Below, one piece after another: positions 18,724 through 27,736 of a stretch of 42,828 nucleotides of DNA (the stretch's first letter is position 1; the number at the start of each line of letters is the position of its first letter). Under the pieces are notes generated by a model. That model saw only the letters and a program-made list of their open reading frames with translations. It was not told the DNA's origin and did not search any database. The position numbers and the translations under genes are program-made. The stretch lies in assembly GCA_030265505.1 (NCBI GenBank), contig JAJDGD010000007.1:1-42828 (forward strand), written 5' to 3'. The DNA comes from Ruminococcaceae bacterium OttesenSCG-928-O06. Lineage in GTDB: Bacteria; Bacillota; Clostridia; Oscillospirales; Ruminococcaceae.

Positions 18724-18882
18724 GGGGCCCGAAGTGCAAAATCTGTTTGGCCTAATCCACCCACCGCAATCCACTCCCGCTTCGCCTGCGCCTCGCGCTC
18801 GTGGGCGTTGGGAAAATTTGTTTGGCTGGCGCCAAGCCAAATTTTGTGCTTCGCACCCCCAGATTTTGCACTTCGTGCCCCC
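18724..18882. repeat. MITE/REP-like palindromic intergenic element, ~159 bp
   Basis: 16-bp perfect terminal inverted repeat CGAAGTGCAAAATCTG (18730-18745) / CAGATTTTGCACTTCG (18860-18875), nested AAAATTTGTTTGGCTGGCGCCAAGCCAAATTTT palindrome. Confidence 0.75.
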
Positions 18883-18894
18883 TTTTGTTATACT
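18866..18894 (+). promoter_or_regulatory. Putative sigma-A promoter of the family-10 glycosidase-like gene
   Basis: TTGCAC-N17-TATACT; the -35 lies inside the right terminal repeat of the palindromic element. Confidence 0.65.
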
Positions 18895-18978
18895 GGGTAC
18901 CGTGCAAGCAAGCGTTTGGCCGCCCCAAAACCCGTGGGTGCCGTGCCGCCGCACCTTTATAAAGAAAGGGACAACACG

Positions 18979-20313
18979 ATGCAAAAGAATAAAAAGCCCG
19001 GCAGGGGAGTATTGGCGCTGGTGCTGGCAGCGGTGGTGCTGCTGGGGGCTGTGGCCGGGGTGGTGGTGGCCCTGCGCATGATGGACACGCCGGAAAGCAC
19101 CGTGCCGCCGTCCTCTGCCGTGCAAGGCGGGACGTCTTCCTCTGCGCCCACAGGGGATGACAGCAGCACGCCCACCGGCCAAGACGCGCGTGCCTACGAG
19201 GCCTTGCCTTTGCCCAGCGAGATGCGGGCGATGTGGATCTCCTTTTTGGAGTGGCAGCAGGTGGACTTCACCACCGAGGAAAGCGCCCGCGCCGCGGTTG
19301 CCACAATGTTTGAAAACTGTGCGCACCTTGGCCTCAATACCGTCATCGTGGCGGTGCGCCCTTTTGGCGATGCCCTGTATGAAAGCGACATTTTTCCCTA
19401 TAGCCACCTACTGCATGCCGACGGCGCCCAAGGGGTGAGGCCCGGCTACGACCCGCTGGCTGTGATGGTGGAAGAGGCGCATGCGCTGGGCCTTCGGATA
19501 GAGGCGTGGATAAACCCCTACCGCGTGCAGGACACCCGCAATGGCCCGGCTACCCTTAGCGAGGACAACCCCGCCGCGTTGCAGCCGGCCCTGGTGCGCA
19601 ACGTGGGGGGCAACTTGTGGTACGACCCCGGCCTGCCCGCCGTGCAGCAACTGGTGACGGACGGCGCGGCGGAGATTGTGCGGAACTACGACGTGGACGG
19701 CATCCATTTTGACGACTACTTTTACCCCGAGGGTGCCGACGATGCCTTTGACGCCGACAGCTACGCCCAATACAGCGACGGCCAAACCCTGGCCGACTGG
19801 CGCCGCGAGAACACAAACAGCATGGTATGGCATGTATATGAGGCGGTGAAAAGCGCCAACCCCACCGCCAGCTTTGGCATTAGCTGCCAGGGCAACAATG
19901 AGAACAACTACGGCCAAATGTACGCCGACGTGCGGCACTGGATGGCAAACGAAGGCTATGTGGACTATGTGATGCCGCAGCTATATTGGGGCTTTGCCTA
20001 CCGCACCGCCGGCGGCCGCGAGGACTACGCCTTTGAGAATATCAGCGCCACATGGGCGTTTTACCCGCGGCAGCCCGGCGTGCGGCTGTACGCGGGCCTG
20101 GGGGCCTACCGCATTGGCGCCGGGGACGGTGGCAGCAACGACCAAAGCGAGTGGCAAAGCGGCCACAACCTGGCAGACATGGTGGAAAACCTGCGCACCC
20201 AAGCCGACTATGGTGGCTTTGCCTTATTCCGCTATGCGTTTTTGTTTGAAAACCCCGACGCGCTGGGCGCCCAGGAAACCGAGGCCCTGTGGCAGGTTTT
20301 ACAGGCGGGGTAG
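18979..20313 (+). CDS. Family 10 glycosylhydrolase-like (GHL10/DUF187) lipid- or membrane-anchored protein
   Basis: N-terminal TM; PSEMRAMWISFLEWQQVDF...LGLNTVIVAVRPFGDALYESDIFPYSHLL...GLRIEAWINPYRVQ...YDVDGIHFDDYFYP; RBS AAAGAAAGG. Confidence 0.88.
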   Translation: MQKNKKPGRGVLALVLAAVVLLGAVAGVVVALRMMDTPESTVPPSSAVQGGTSSSAPTGDDSSTPTGQDARAYEALPLPSEMRAMWISFLEWQQVDFTTEESARAAVATMFENCAHLGLNTVIVAVRPFGDALYESDIFPYSHLLHADGAQGVRPGYDPLAVMVEEAHALGLRIEAWINPYRVQDTRNGPATLSEDNPAALQPALVRNVGGNLWYDPGLPAVQQLVTDGAAEIVRNYDVDGIHFDDYFYPEGADDAFDADSYAQYSDGQTLADWRRENTNSMVWHVYEAVKSANPTASFGISCQGNNENNYGQMYADVRHWMANEGYVDYVMPQLYWGFAYRTAGGREDYAFENISATWAFYPRQPGVRLYAGLGAYRIGAGDGGSNDQSEWQSGHNLADMVENLRTQADYGGFALFRYAFLFENPDALGAQETEALWQVLQAG

Positions 20314-20556
20314 CCTTAGAGGGCGAACCAAAATAGGTTTTTAGCGTAGACAAGCAAATTTGAATACAAAAGCCCCCGGCCTCCAAAGCGGGCCGGGGAA
20401 GCAAGCGTCCGGTAACAGGGCCCCGTGGCAACAAAAAGCCGCGGGGCCCGTTTGCGTTGTTACCAATCTGTTACTGGGGCGTGCTACACTTAGGGCATAT
20501 TGGTACAATATGGGGAAAATCTATTTTACAGCAGCAAAAGAAAGGGGGTGTGCACG

Positions 20557-22842
20557 GTGGAGCAAAGCGCAAGTGTGGCCCAAATTGCCATGGAGATTGT
20601 GGAGCACAGCCCCTCGGTGGCGGTGCGGCTTTGCAACCGGGGCGGCCGCTGGCACACCCTGTTTATTACAGAAAATATCAGCGGCTACGGCTATGCCCGC
20701 GAGGATTTTTTGGCCGGGCGCATGGGCTGGGGCGATATGATACACCCGGACGACATACCGGCCGTGCGCGCCCGCATGGAGGAGCTGGCGGCGCGCGGAC
20801 GGGACAAATATGTGCTGCATTACCGTGTGCGGCACCGGCAGGGCCGCGCCATTTGGGTGGCAGACAGCCGCACCGTTACCCGCGATGAGGCCGGCGAGAT
20901 ATTGTATATAGACTGCATTGTGGCCGACACCAGCAGCACGGTGGAGGACCGCCGCAAAATAAACGACGGGCTGTTGCAGCAGCAGGTGCTGAACGAGATT
21001 TTGCAGGCGCTGCAAACCGCCGGGCCAAGCGAAGCGTTCCGCATCATATTGGGGCGCACCGCCGCCTACCTGGGCGTGGGCCGCGCGCTGTTGTTTGAAC
21101 AGGAGGGCACCGCCGCCCGCGCCGTGTACGAGTGGACGGGCAAAGGCGCCGCGGCCCTGATGGAGGCCGACGCCCCAGAGCACGAGCGCGAGATGCCCGA
21201 AGTGGCCGCGGCCCTGCGCGAACAGGGCCTTGCGGTGGTGCAAAGCGGGGCCGTGCCGCCCGGGTGCGAAGCGGCGTTCCGGCGTGCGGGCATTTTGGCC
21301 ACCGCCGCCTTTGCCGTGCACCGGGGCGAGGAGAGCTTTGGCTTTGTGCGCTTCGACGAATGCGAGCACGAGCGCGCCTGGCCGCCCGAGACTGTCGCTT
21401 TTTTGCAGAACATCGCAAAACTCGTTTCCACTGCGGTGTTGCGCAAAAGCAACGAGGACGCCATACGCGCGCTGGCCGTGCGCGACCAGTTGACCGGCCT
21501 TGCCAACCGCTACAGCCTTGACGCAAAGCTGGAAAAGGCTATAACGCAGGCACGGGCCGCGGGCAAGTTTGGCTTTGTGCTGTTTATTGATATGGACGAT
21601 TTCAAGGTGGTGAACGACGGCTACGGCCACGACCATGGCGACGCGTTGCTGCTTTCCGTGGCGGAGTATTTGCAGGCGCAGTTTGGCAAAAAGGCACAGC
21701 TGTTCCGCTTTGGCGGGGACGAGTTTACCATTTTGATAGACCACAAAAACGCCGCCGAGACCCAGGCGGTGATAGACGAGCTGTTGTACCGCGCGCGCCA
21801 CCCCTGGCAGGTGATGGACCGGGAGTTTTACTGCACGTTGTCCATTGGGGTGATGCGCTTTCCCGATGGCGCCGCCGGCGCCACCGAGGTGGTGCGCAAC
21901 GCCGAGGTAGCCATGTACCAGGCCAAGGACAGAGGCAAAAACAGCTATGTGTTCTACAACAAAAAGCTGGCGGGCGCCAGCCAGCAGCGGGCCGAGACCG
22001 AGCACCGCATGCGCGAGGCCATTGAAAACCGCTTTGCGGGCTTTGCCATACACTACCAGCCGATGGTGGACGTGTTTGGCAACATTATGGGGGCCGAGGC
22101 CCTGGTGCGGTGGAGCGACGCCGACGGCAACCTGATGCCCCCGGCCCAGTTTATCCCCTTGGCGGAATATCTGGGGCTGATTATCCCGCTGGGCGAGTTT
22201 GTGCTGCGGGACGCCGCCGAGCAGTGCCGGCGCATCAACCGGCAGCACCCGCGCTTTTCCATGAGCGTGAACGTCTCGATGCGGCAGTTCCAGCAGCCGG
22301 ACTTTTTGGGCCGGGTGGAGGCCATTTTGAACGAGACCGGCGTGGAAAAAAGCAATATGGTGCTGGAGGTTACCGAGGGCATGGTGGTGCAGGATTTGGA
22401 CCGCATGCAGATGATGCTGGAACAGCTGCGCGGCATGGGGCTGAAAATTGCCATGGACGATTTTGGCACGGGATATTCCTCGCTGGGCAACATGCGCCGC
22501 CTGCCGCTGGATATTATCAAGATAGACCGCAGTTTTATACGCGACGTGGGCAGCGACGCCTACGCAAAAAGCTTTGTGCGCATGATTGCGGATTTGGGGC
22601 ACTCCATTGGCTGCGATGTGTGCGTGGAAGGCGTGGAGACGGCCGCCCAGCACAGCTATTGTGTGCAGTGCCAGGTAGACAGCATCCAGGGCTTTTACTT
22701 TTACCGGCCTGCACCCGCCACCGCGCTGGAACAGGCCCTGGCGGCGCAGGCCGCCCCCGCAGCCCCTGCCCGCCCGCCGCAGCGCGGCGCACAGCCCGGG
22801 AAGGGCATGCCCCGGCTGCAGGAAGGCGCCGCCGCACCCTGA
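20557..22842 (+). CDS. PAS - GAF - GGDEF - EAL cyclic di-GMP signalling protein
   Basis: GTG start after AAAGGGGG; RDQLTGLANRYSLDAKL...FRFGGDEFTILI; NIMGAEALVRW...MAMDDFGTGYSSLGNMRRLPLDIIKIDRSFI-type EAL motifs intact. Confidence 0.93.
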   Translation: MEQSASVAQIAMEIVEHSPSVAVRLCNRGGRWHTLFITENISGYGYAREDFLAGRMGWGDMIHPDDIPAVRARMEELAARGRDKYVLHYRVRHRQGRAIWVADSRTVTRDEAGEILYIDCIVADTSSTVEDRRKINDGLLQQQVLNEILQALQTAGPSEAFRIILGRTAAYLGVGRALLFEQEGTAARAVYEWTGKGAAALMEADAPEHEREMPEVAAALREQGLAVVQSGAVPPGCEAAFRRAGILATAAFAVHRGEESFGFVRFDECEHERAWPPETVAFLQNIAKLVSTAVLRKSNEDAIRALAVRDQLTGLANRYSLDAKLEKAITQARAAGKFGFVLFIDMDDFKVVNDGYGHDHGDALLLSVAEYLQAQFGKKAQLFRFGGDEFTILIDHKNAAETQAVIDELLYRARHPWQVMDREFYCTLSIGVMRFPDGAAGATEVVRNAEVAMYQAKDRGKNSYVFYNKKLAGASQQRAETEHRMREAIENRFAGFAIHYQPMVDVFGNIMGAEALVRWSDADGNLMPPAQFIPLAEYLGLIIPLGEFVLRDAAEQCRRINRQHPRFSMSVNVSMRQFQQPDFLGRVEAILNETGVEKSNMVLEVTEGMVVQDLDRMQMMLEQLRGMGLKIAMDDFGTGYSSLGNMRRLPLDIIKIDRSFIRDVGSDAYAKSFVRMIADLGHSIGCDVCVEGVETAAQHSYCVQCQVDSIQGFYFYRPAPATALEQALAAQAAPAAPARPPQRGAQPGKGMPRLQEGAAAP

Positions 22843-22853
22843 GAGAAAACAAG

Positions 22854-22884
22854 AAGAAGCGCCGGGATGCCCCGGCGCTTCTTT
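22854..22884. terminator. Bidirectional terminator between convergent genes
   Basis: 13-bp perfect stem AAGAAGCGCCGGG / CCCGGCGCTTCTT, then TTGAATTTTT. Confidence 0.8.
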
Positions 22885-22918
22885 GAATTTTTGTGTACAG
22901 GGAAGAGGGGGAGGGCGC

Positions 22919-24310
22919 TTATTCCCGCCCTTGCAGCGGCACATATTCGCGCCGGGGCAGCACACTTTTGTAGGCCGGGCGGATGATGCGGCTGCTTTGA
23001 GAGAGCTCCTCGATGCGGTGGGCGCTCCACCCGGAGATGCGGGAGATGGCGAAGATGGGGGTGTACAGCTCCATCGGCAAATCAAGCAAATCGTACACAA
23101 AGCCGCTGTAAAAGTCTATGTTGGCCGAAACGCCCTTGTACATGGTGCGCTCGGAGGCAATCAGCTGAGGGGCTAAGCGTGCCACGGCGGCATACAGGTT
23201 GTACTCCTCCTCGCGGCCTTTGGCGGCGCTTAGGCGCTGCACAAAGTTTTCAAACACCACGGCGCGAGGGTCTGACAAAGAGTACACCGCGTGGCCAATG
23301 CCGTAGATGAGGCCCGCTTTGTCGAAAGCCTGTTTGTCCAGCAGTTTTTGCAGGTAATCGGCCACGGCGTCCTCGTGGATATTGCCGCCGGCGTTCCAGT
23401 TTGGCACGTTTTCCTTCAAATCTTCCATCATGCGGCTTACGCGGATGTTGGCGCCGCCGTGCTTGGGACCCTTCAGGCTGCCCAGCGCTGCCGCCATGGC
23501 GCTGTAGGTGTCTGTGCCGGAGGAAGACACCACATGCACCGTGAAGGAGGAGTTGTTGCCGCCGCCATGCTCGGCATGCAGCACAAGCGAGAGGTCGAGG
23601 ATGCGTGCCTCAAGCTCGGTATACTGTTGGTCTGGCCGCAAGATGTGCAGGATATTCTCTGCCACGCTAAGGGAATGGTCCGGCTGGTGGATGACGAGAG
23701 ACTGGTCTTTTTCGTAGTGGTTGTAGGCGTGGTAGCCGTACACCGCCAACAGCGGGAAGCGGGCAATAAGCTGCAGGCACTGGCGCAGCACGTTGGGAAT
23801 GCTGATGTCGTCTGCGTTGTCGTCGTAGTAGTACAGCATCAGCGTGCTGCGGGAAAGCGCATTCATCATGTCCTTGCTGGGGGCTTTCATAATGATGTCC
23901 CGCGTGAACTTGGGAGGCAGGCTGCAATAGGTGTGCAGCAGCGCCTTAAACTCGTCCAGCTGGGGTTTGTTGGGCAGTTCCCCAAACAAAAGCAGGTAGG
24001 TGGTTTCCTCGAAGCCAAAGCGCCCCTCGGAGAGAAAGCCCCGCACAATGTCCTCCACGTCTATGCCGCGGTAGTACAGCTTGCCGTCTGCGGGCATCTC
24101 AACGCCGTCCACCACTTTTTTGGCGGTCACCTCGCTGATATTGGTAAGCCCGGTAAGCACACCGTTGCCTTTCAGGTCTCGCAGGCCGCGGTTCACCTTA
24201 TACTGGGTGTACAGCTTTTGGGGAATGGGCTGGGCCACGCTTTTTTTGGCAAGGCGCCGCACCTGGGGCGTTACTTCAGAGTAGTTGATCTCTTTGGGCT
24301 CTTTTGCCAT
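22919..24310 (-). CDS. gltA: Citrate synthase (citrate/2-methylcitrate synthase family)
   Basis: KLYYRGIDVEDIV...DLSLVLHAEHGGGNNSSFTVHVVSSSGTDTYSAMAAALGSLKGPKHGGAN...YGIGHAVYSLSDPRAV. Confidence 0.92.
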   Translation of the reverse strand: MAKEPKEINYSEVTPQVRRLAKKSVAQPIPQKLYTQYKVNRGLRDLKGNGVLTGLTNISEVTAKKVVDGVEMPADGKLYYRGIDVEDIVRGFLSEGRFGFEETTYLLLFGELPNKPQLDEFKALLHTYCSLPPKFTRDIIMKAPSKDMMNALSRSTLMLYYYDDNADDISIPNVLRQCLQLIARFPLLAVYGYHAYNHYEKDQSLVIHQPDHSLSVAENILHILRPDQQYTELEARILDLSLVLHAEHGGGNNSSFTVHVVSSSGTDTYSAMAAALGSLKGPKHGGANIRVSRMMEDLKENVPNWNAGGNIHEDAVADYLQKLLDKQAFDKAGLIYGIGHAVYSLSDPRAVVFENFVQRLSAAKGREEEYNLYAAVARLAPQLIASERTMYKGVSANIDFYSGFVYDLLDLPMELYTPIFAISRISGWSAHRIEELSQSSRIIRPAYKSVLPRREYVPLQGRE

Positions 24311-24454
24311 GGGGGGTTCCTCCTTCGCGGGACAACGTGCATCTTTCCGGCCAGCCGGAAAACGGTATGAACCATAAATGTTCTACCTACTATACGGCTT
24401 TTTTTGGCCGGCGTCAACAAAAAACCGGTGAAGGTGTTGTGAAAAACGCATAGC

Positions 24455-24481
24455 AAAACGCCGGGCCAGCAGGCCCGGCGC
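24455..24481 (-). terminator. Terminator of the AraC-family gene
   Basis: Minus strand CGCCGGGCC-TGCT-GGCCCGGCG followed by TTTTGC. Confidence 0.6.
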
Positions 24482-24496
24482 GGTGTGTTTTGCGCT

Positions 24497-25342
24497 TTAC
24501 TGGTTCTTCTTTTTGTACTGCTGGGGCGAAAGGCCAAACTCCTTCACAAAGGCGCGGTAGAAGCCGGCGTAATCTCCAAACCCACACTTCTGGTAGGCCT
24601 CTTTCACGGGCACGCCCTGCAGCATGGCCTCGCGGCCAATTTGCAGCCGGCGCAACAACACATAGTGGTACAGCGAGGTACCCATTTGTTTTTTGAAGCT
24701 GTGCGCCAGGTGCGAGGGGCTGTAGTTGAAGCGCTCAGCCAGGCCCTCTACGCTGATGGGGGCGGTGCAGTTTTGGTGGATGTGGGAAAGCACCGGGGCC
24801 AGGCGGTTGCCGTCGCCCGCGAGGAACACGTCGTCCCCCTGCCCTTGTATCAGGCGGTTCAGTTGCACGCACAGGGCAGCCAAAATGGCCTTGGTGGAAA
24901 GCTCGGCATTGAAGCGGTCATTCTGGCACTCCTCGGCCAGCGTCTCAAATGCCAGGCGGATGCCTTCAAAAACGTCCGGCGGCAACCGCAGCAGGTAGCG
25001 GTGCTCGGCCTCGGCTTTGGCAAAGCAATAGTCGGCCTCTTCGTCCTGCAGCCTTAAAAAGGTCATGTACCGGCGGCTCATCCACAGGCCGTGCCGCTCA
25101 AAGGGGCAGCCGCGCGCTTTCAGCGTGGCGCCCACCATAGCGCCCACGGGTATCAGCAACACGTCGCCCGCGGCCAGCTTATAGTGCTGGTCCTCCACCC
25201 AATATTCGGCGCTGCCCTCGGTTACGCACATCATTTCGTACACTTCCCGCGCGGCGGAGGGGATCTGCCCCGCGGCTTCGTCCCGGGTGGTGCCACCCTC
25301 GTAGTCGTCTCTTCGCAGCAGCATGGCGCCGGCCATCCACAT
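24497..25342 (-). CDS. AraC family transcriptional regulator with N-terminal cupin-like domain
   Basis: ISVEGLAERFNYSPSHLAHSFKKQMGTSLYHYVLLRRLQIGREAMLQGVPVKEAYQKCGFGDYAGFYRAFVKEFGLSPQQYKKK; RBS AAGGAGGGTG. Confidence 0.92.
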   Translation of the reverse strand: MWMAGAMLLRRDDYEGGTTRDEAAGQIPSAAREVYEMMCVTEGSAEYWVEDQHYKLAAGDVLLIPVGAMVGATLKARGCPFERHGLWMSRRYMTFLRLQDEEADYCFAKAEAEHRYLLRLPPDVFEGIRLAFETLAEECQNDRFNAELSTKAILAALCVQLNRLIQGQGDDVFLAGDGNRLAPVLSHIHQNCTAPISVEGLAERFNYSPSHLAHSFKKQMGTSLYHYVLLRRLQIGREAMLQGVPVKEAYQKCGFGDYAGFYRAFVKEFGLSPQQYKKKNQ

Positions 25343-25380
25343 CACCCTCCTTGCAACAACATTGGTGCAGCTTTCTCAAT

Positions 25381-25409
25381 ATTGTAACCCATTTTTGCCA
25401 GAATTGCAA
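25381..25409 (-). promoter_or_regulatory. Putative sigma-A promoter of the AraC-family gene
   Basis: Minus strand TTGCAA-N17-TACAAT. Confidence 0.65.
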
Positions 25410-25609
25410 TATTGCGCGAAAAAATGGGTTTTTTATTGTGTTTTGTGGAACAGCGATGCGTGGAATTGCATAGAAAGGCCGCCTGCGGCGCGATGGCTAT
25501 GTGGGGGTGGCGGCGCCGGGCCTTGCGGCCGGGCGAGAAAGAAAAAAGGAAAACAAACGCAAACAAGATGTTTTTTAAGATGTCTGCCGGAACAGGCCCC
25601 GGATGCGCC

Positions 25610-26191
25610 CTAGCCCAGCAGCTTTTTGCGGGCCTTCCAGTCGGGCATCAGGCGGGCAAGCTCTGCGTAAAAGCCGGCCTGGTGGTTGGGGTGCAAAAAA
25701 TGCACATACTCGTGCAGCACCACATATTCCTGGGCGGCGCGGGGCATCATGGCAAGGCGGGTGTTCAGCGTAATGCGCCGTTTTTTCACGTTGCAGCTGC
25801 CCCAGCGCGTCTTCATCTCGCGCACGCGCAGCGCGGGCTTTTCCCCGCCCAAAAGCGACGCAAACAGGGGGAATATTTCATCGCTAAGGCGGGTGAACAG
25901 GGCCAGGCACTGGGCGGGGGTGTAGGGGTTCTGTGCAGGGGCGGGCAGGCTTTGCGCCGCGGCCTGGTGGCGCAGTATCCACGCGGCCTTTTTCTGCAAA
26001 AAGGCGTCTATTTGCCCCTGGGGCATGCGCGGCGGCGCGCTTACGGCCACGCTGCCGTCTACCCGTACGCGCAGGTTGAAATTGCGCAACTTTTTGCGGG
26101 TAAGGGTGTATTCTACCACGCCGGCGGGCGTGGCAAGCCGCCGCAACTGAGGCGCGGGGGCATTTTTTCGCGTTTGGGTGGTGGTTGCCAT
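25610..26191 (-). CDS. YgjP-like M48-type metallopeptidase (DUF45)
   Basis: MKTRWGSCNVKKRRITLNTRLAMMPRAAQEYVVLHEYVHFLHPNHQAGFYAELARLMPDWKARKKLL: HExxH and MKTRWGSC motifs. Confidence 0.92.
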   Translation of the reverse strand: MATTTQTRKNAPAPQLRRLATPAGVVEYTLTRKKLRNFNLRVRVDGSVAVSAPPRMPQGQIDAFLQKKAAWILRHQAAAQSLPAPAQNPYTPAQCLALFTRLSDEIFPLFASLLGGEKPALRVREMKTRWGSCNVKKRRITLNTRLAMMPRAAQEYVVLHEYVHFLHPNHQAGFYAELARLMPDWKARKKLLG

Positions 26192-26192
26192 A

Positions 26193-27605
26193 CTACACCA
26201 AAAGCTGCACGGCTTTGGCAGGGGGGGCGCCCTCGGCCAAGGCGCGCAGGGCGGCCGCACCAGGGTTTTCCCCTACAAATAAAGCGCCGGTAAGGGCCCC
26301 GCCGTTAAAAAACAGCCGCTTATAGCTGCCGCGTAAAGCGTCGCGCGCAACAATCTCCTGTGCCGGCTCCTCGCTTACCACGCCGCAGCTAAACAGCGAA
26401 AACCCGGGTACTTCATAGGCGGTGGCCGGCACAAAGGGGCGGTAGGGCGCGCCGGTATCGCCCGCCATGGCGGCGCCCGCCACGGCCCCCATGCCGCTGG
26501 CCGCCCCGGCTATGGCCTGCACCCGGCCTTCAAACTCGGCGCAGTCTCCCGCGGCAAAAATATCCGCATGGCTGGTGCGCATATATTCGTCTACCACAAT
26601 GCCGCGGCCAAGGTTCAGCCCAATGGCCAGCGCCAGGGAAACCTCGCTGCGCACGCCCATGCTGGCCAAAACAAGGTCTGCCGCCATGGTGGCGCCATTG
26701 CTTAGCACAACGCCGCCCTCCGTCGCCTCGGTTACCGAAAGGCCGGTGTGCAGGGCAATGCCCAAAGCCTGCAGGCGGCCGGCCAGCATGGCGCTGGCGG
26801 CTTCATCGGTTTGCAGGGGCAAAATGCGGGGGGCAAACTCCACCACCGTTACGGTGGCGCCGCGTTCCCGCAGGGCAATGGCGGCCTCCAGCCCCAAAAT
26901 GCCGCCGCCCACCAGCAGCACGCGCCGGCCCCGGGCATAGCCCACCAGGTCCATGGCGTCCTCGAAGCTGCGCAACACCTTTACCGGCACCGAGCCATGG
27001 GTGTGGCGGATGGGGTTGAAGGGCGTTGCCCCGGTGGCAAGCAGCAGTTTTGTGTAGGGCAGTGCCTGCCCGGTGGAGAGGGCCACCGTGTGGGCCGCGG
27101 GGTTTATGGCGGTGGCAATGGTGTCCTTTGCCAGGGTGACGTTGTTTTGGGGGTAGAACTCCTCCGGCTCCAGCAGCAGGCTGGCCAGGCTGGCGCCGTC
27201 GGCCACCACGCGCGCCAGGGCGGGGCGGTTGTAGGGGCAGTGGTGCTCTGCCGTTACCATGGTAATGGCGGCGGTGCGGTTGCGCTTGCGTATGGCCTTG
27301 GCGGCCTCCAGCCCGGCCAGCCCCCCGCCGATGATGACGAACTTGTCCTTTGTATCGCGCACAAAGGCGCTTTCGGCCTCCTCCAGCAGTTCAAAGGCGG
27401 CTTGCCCGGCGCCGCACACGGGGCAGGGCACGGGCGGGGCGTCCCCGGTAAATATCTGGGCGCACACCGTGCAGCGCCAGCGGGCGGTGGCGGGCAGGCG
27501 CACTTGCTCAAAGGCGGCGGCACCCGCACCACACACCGGGCAGGGCACGGGCGGGGCATCCCCCTCAAACTCCTTGCCGCAAACGGTGCATCTCCATTTT
27601 GCCAT
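26193..27605 (-). CDS. FAD-dependent NAD(P)H oxidoreductase with two N-terminal rubredoxin-like domains
   Basis: MAKWRCTVCGKEFEGDAPPVPCPVCGAG...ARWRCTVCAQIFTGDAPPVPCPVCGAG...FVIIGGGLAGLEAAKAIRKRN...RRVLLVGGGILGLEAAIALRERGATVTVVEF...DIFAAGDCAEF. Confidence 0.92.
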   Translation of the reverse strand: MAKWRCTVCGKEFEGDAPPVPCPVCGAGAAAFEQVRLPATARWRCTVCAQIFTGDAPPVPCPVCGAGQAAFELLEEAESAFVRDTKDKFVIIGGGLAGLEAAKAIRKRNRTAAITMVTAEHHCPYNRPALARVVADGASLASLLLEPEEFYPQNNVTLAKDTIATAINPAAHTVALSTGQALPYTKLLLATGATPFNPIRHTHGSVPVKVLRSFEDAMDLVGYARGRRVLLVGGGILGLEAAIALRERGATVTVVEFAPRILPLQTDEAASAMLAGRLQALGIALHTGLSVTEATEGGVVLSNGATMAADLVLASMGVRSEVSLALAIGLNLGRGIVVDEYMRTSHADIFAAGDCAEFEGRVQAIAGAASGMGAVAGAAMAGDTGAPYRPFVPATAYEVPGFSLFSCGVVSEEPAQEIVARDALRGSYKRLFFNGGALTGALFVGENPGAAALRALAEGAPPAKAVQLLV

Positions 27606-27736
27606 GGCGCTTTCCCCTCCTTGTTTTTTCACCGGTGTTCCTTTAGTATAGTATACAATGCCCCGGGCCAAAAATCCATTGCAAGGGTGCATGCCGCCCC
27701 CGGGCGGCAAAGCCAAACGCGAAAGAGGGAAACCCC

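Noticed and set aside
18547-19407. N-terminal extension of the 1337-aa activase ORF
   Set aside because: Covers the palindromic element and the divergent GHL10 promoter; MKLGLDIGSTT is the natural ASKHA start.
20418-20449. GGGCCCCG-GGC/GCC-CGGGGCCC hairpin as a firm terminator
   Set aside because: Stem is convincing but lacks a T-tract; may be part of the downstream leader, so not called as a terminator.
20521-23100. 859-aa minus-strand ORF
   Set aside because: Antisense to PAS-GAF-GGDEF-EAL; no recognisable domain.
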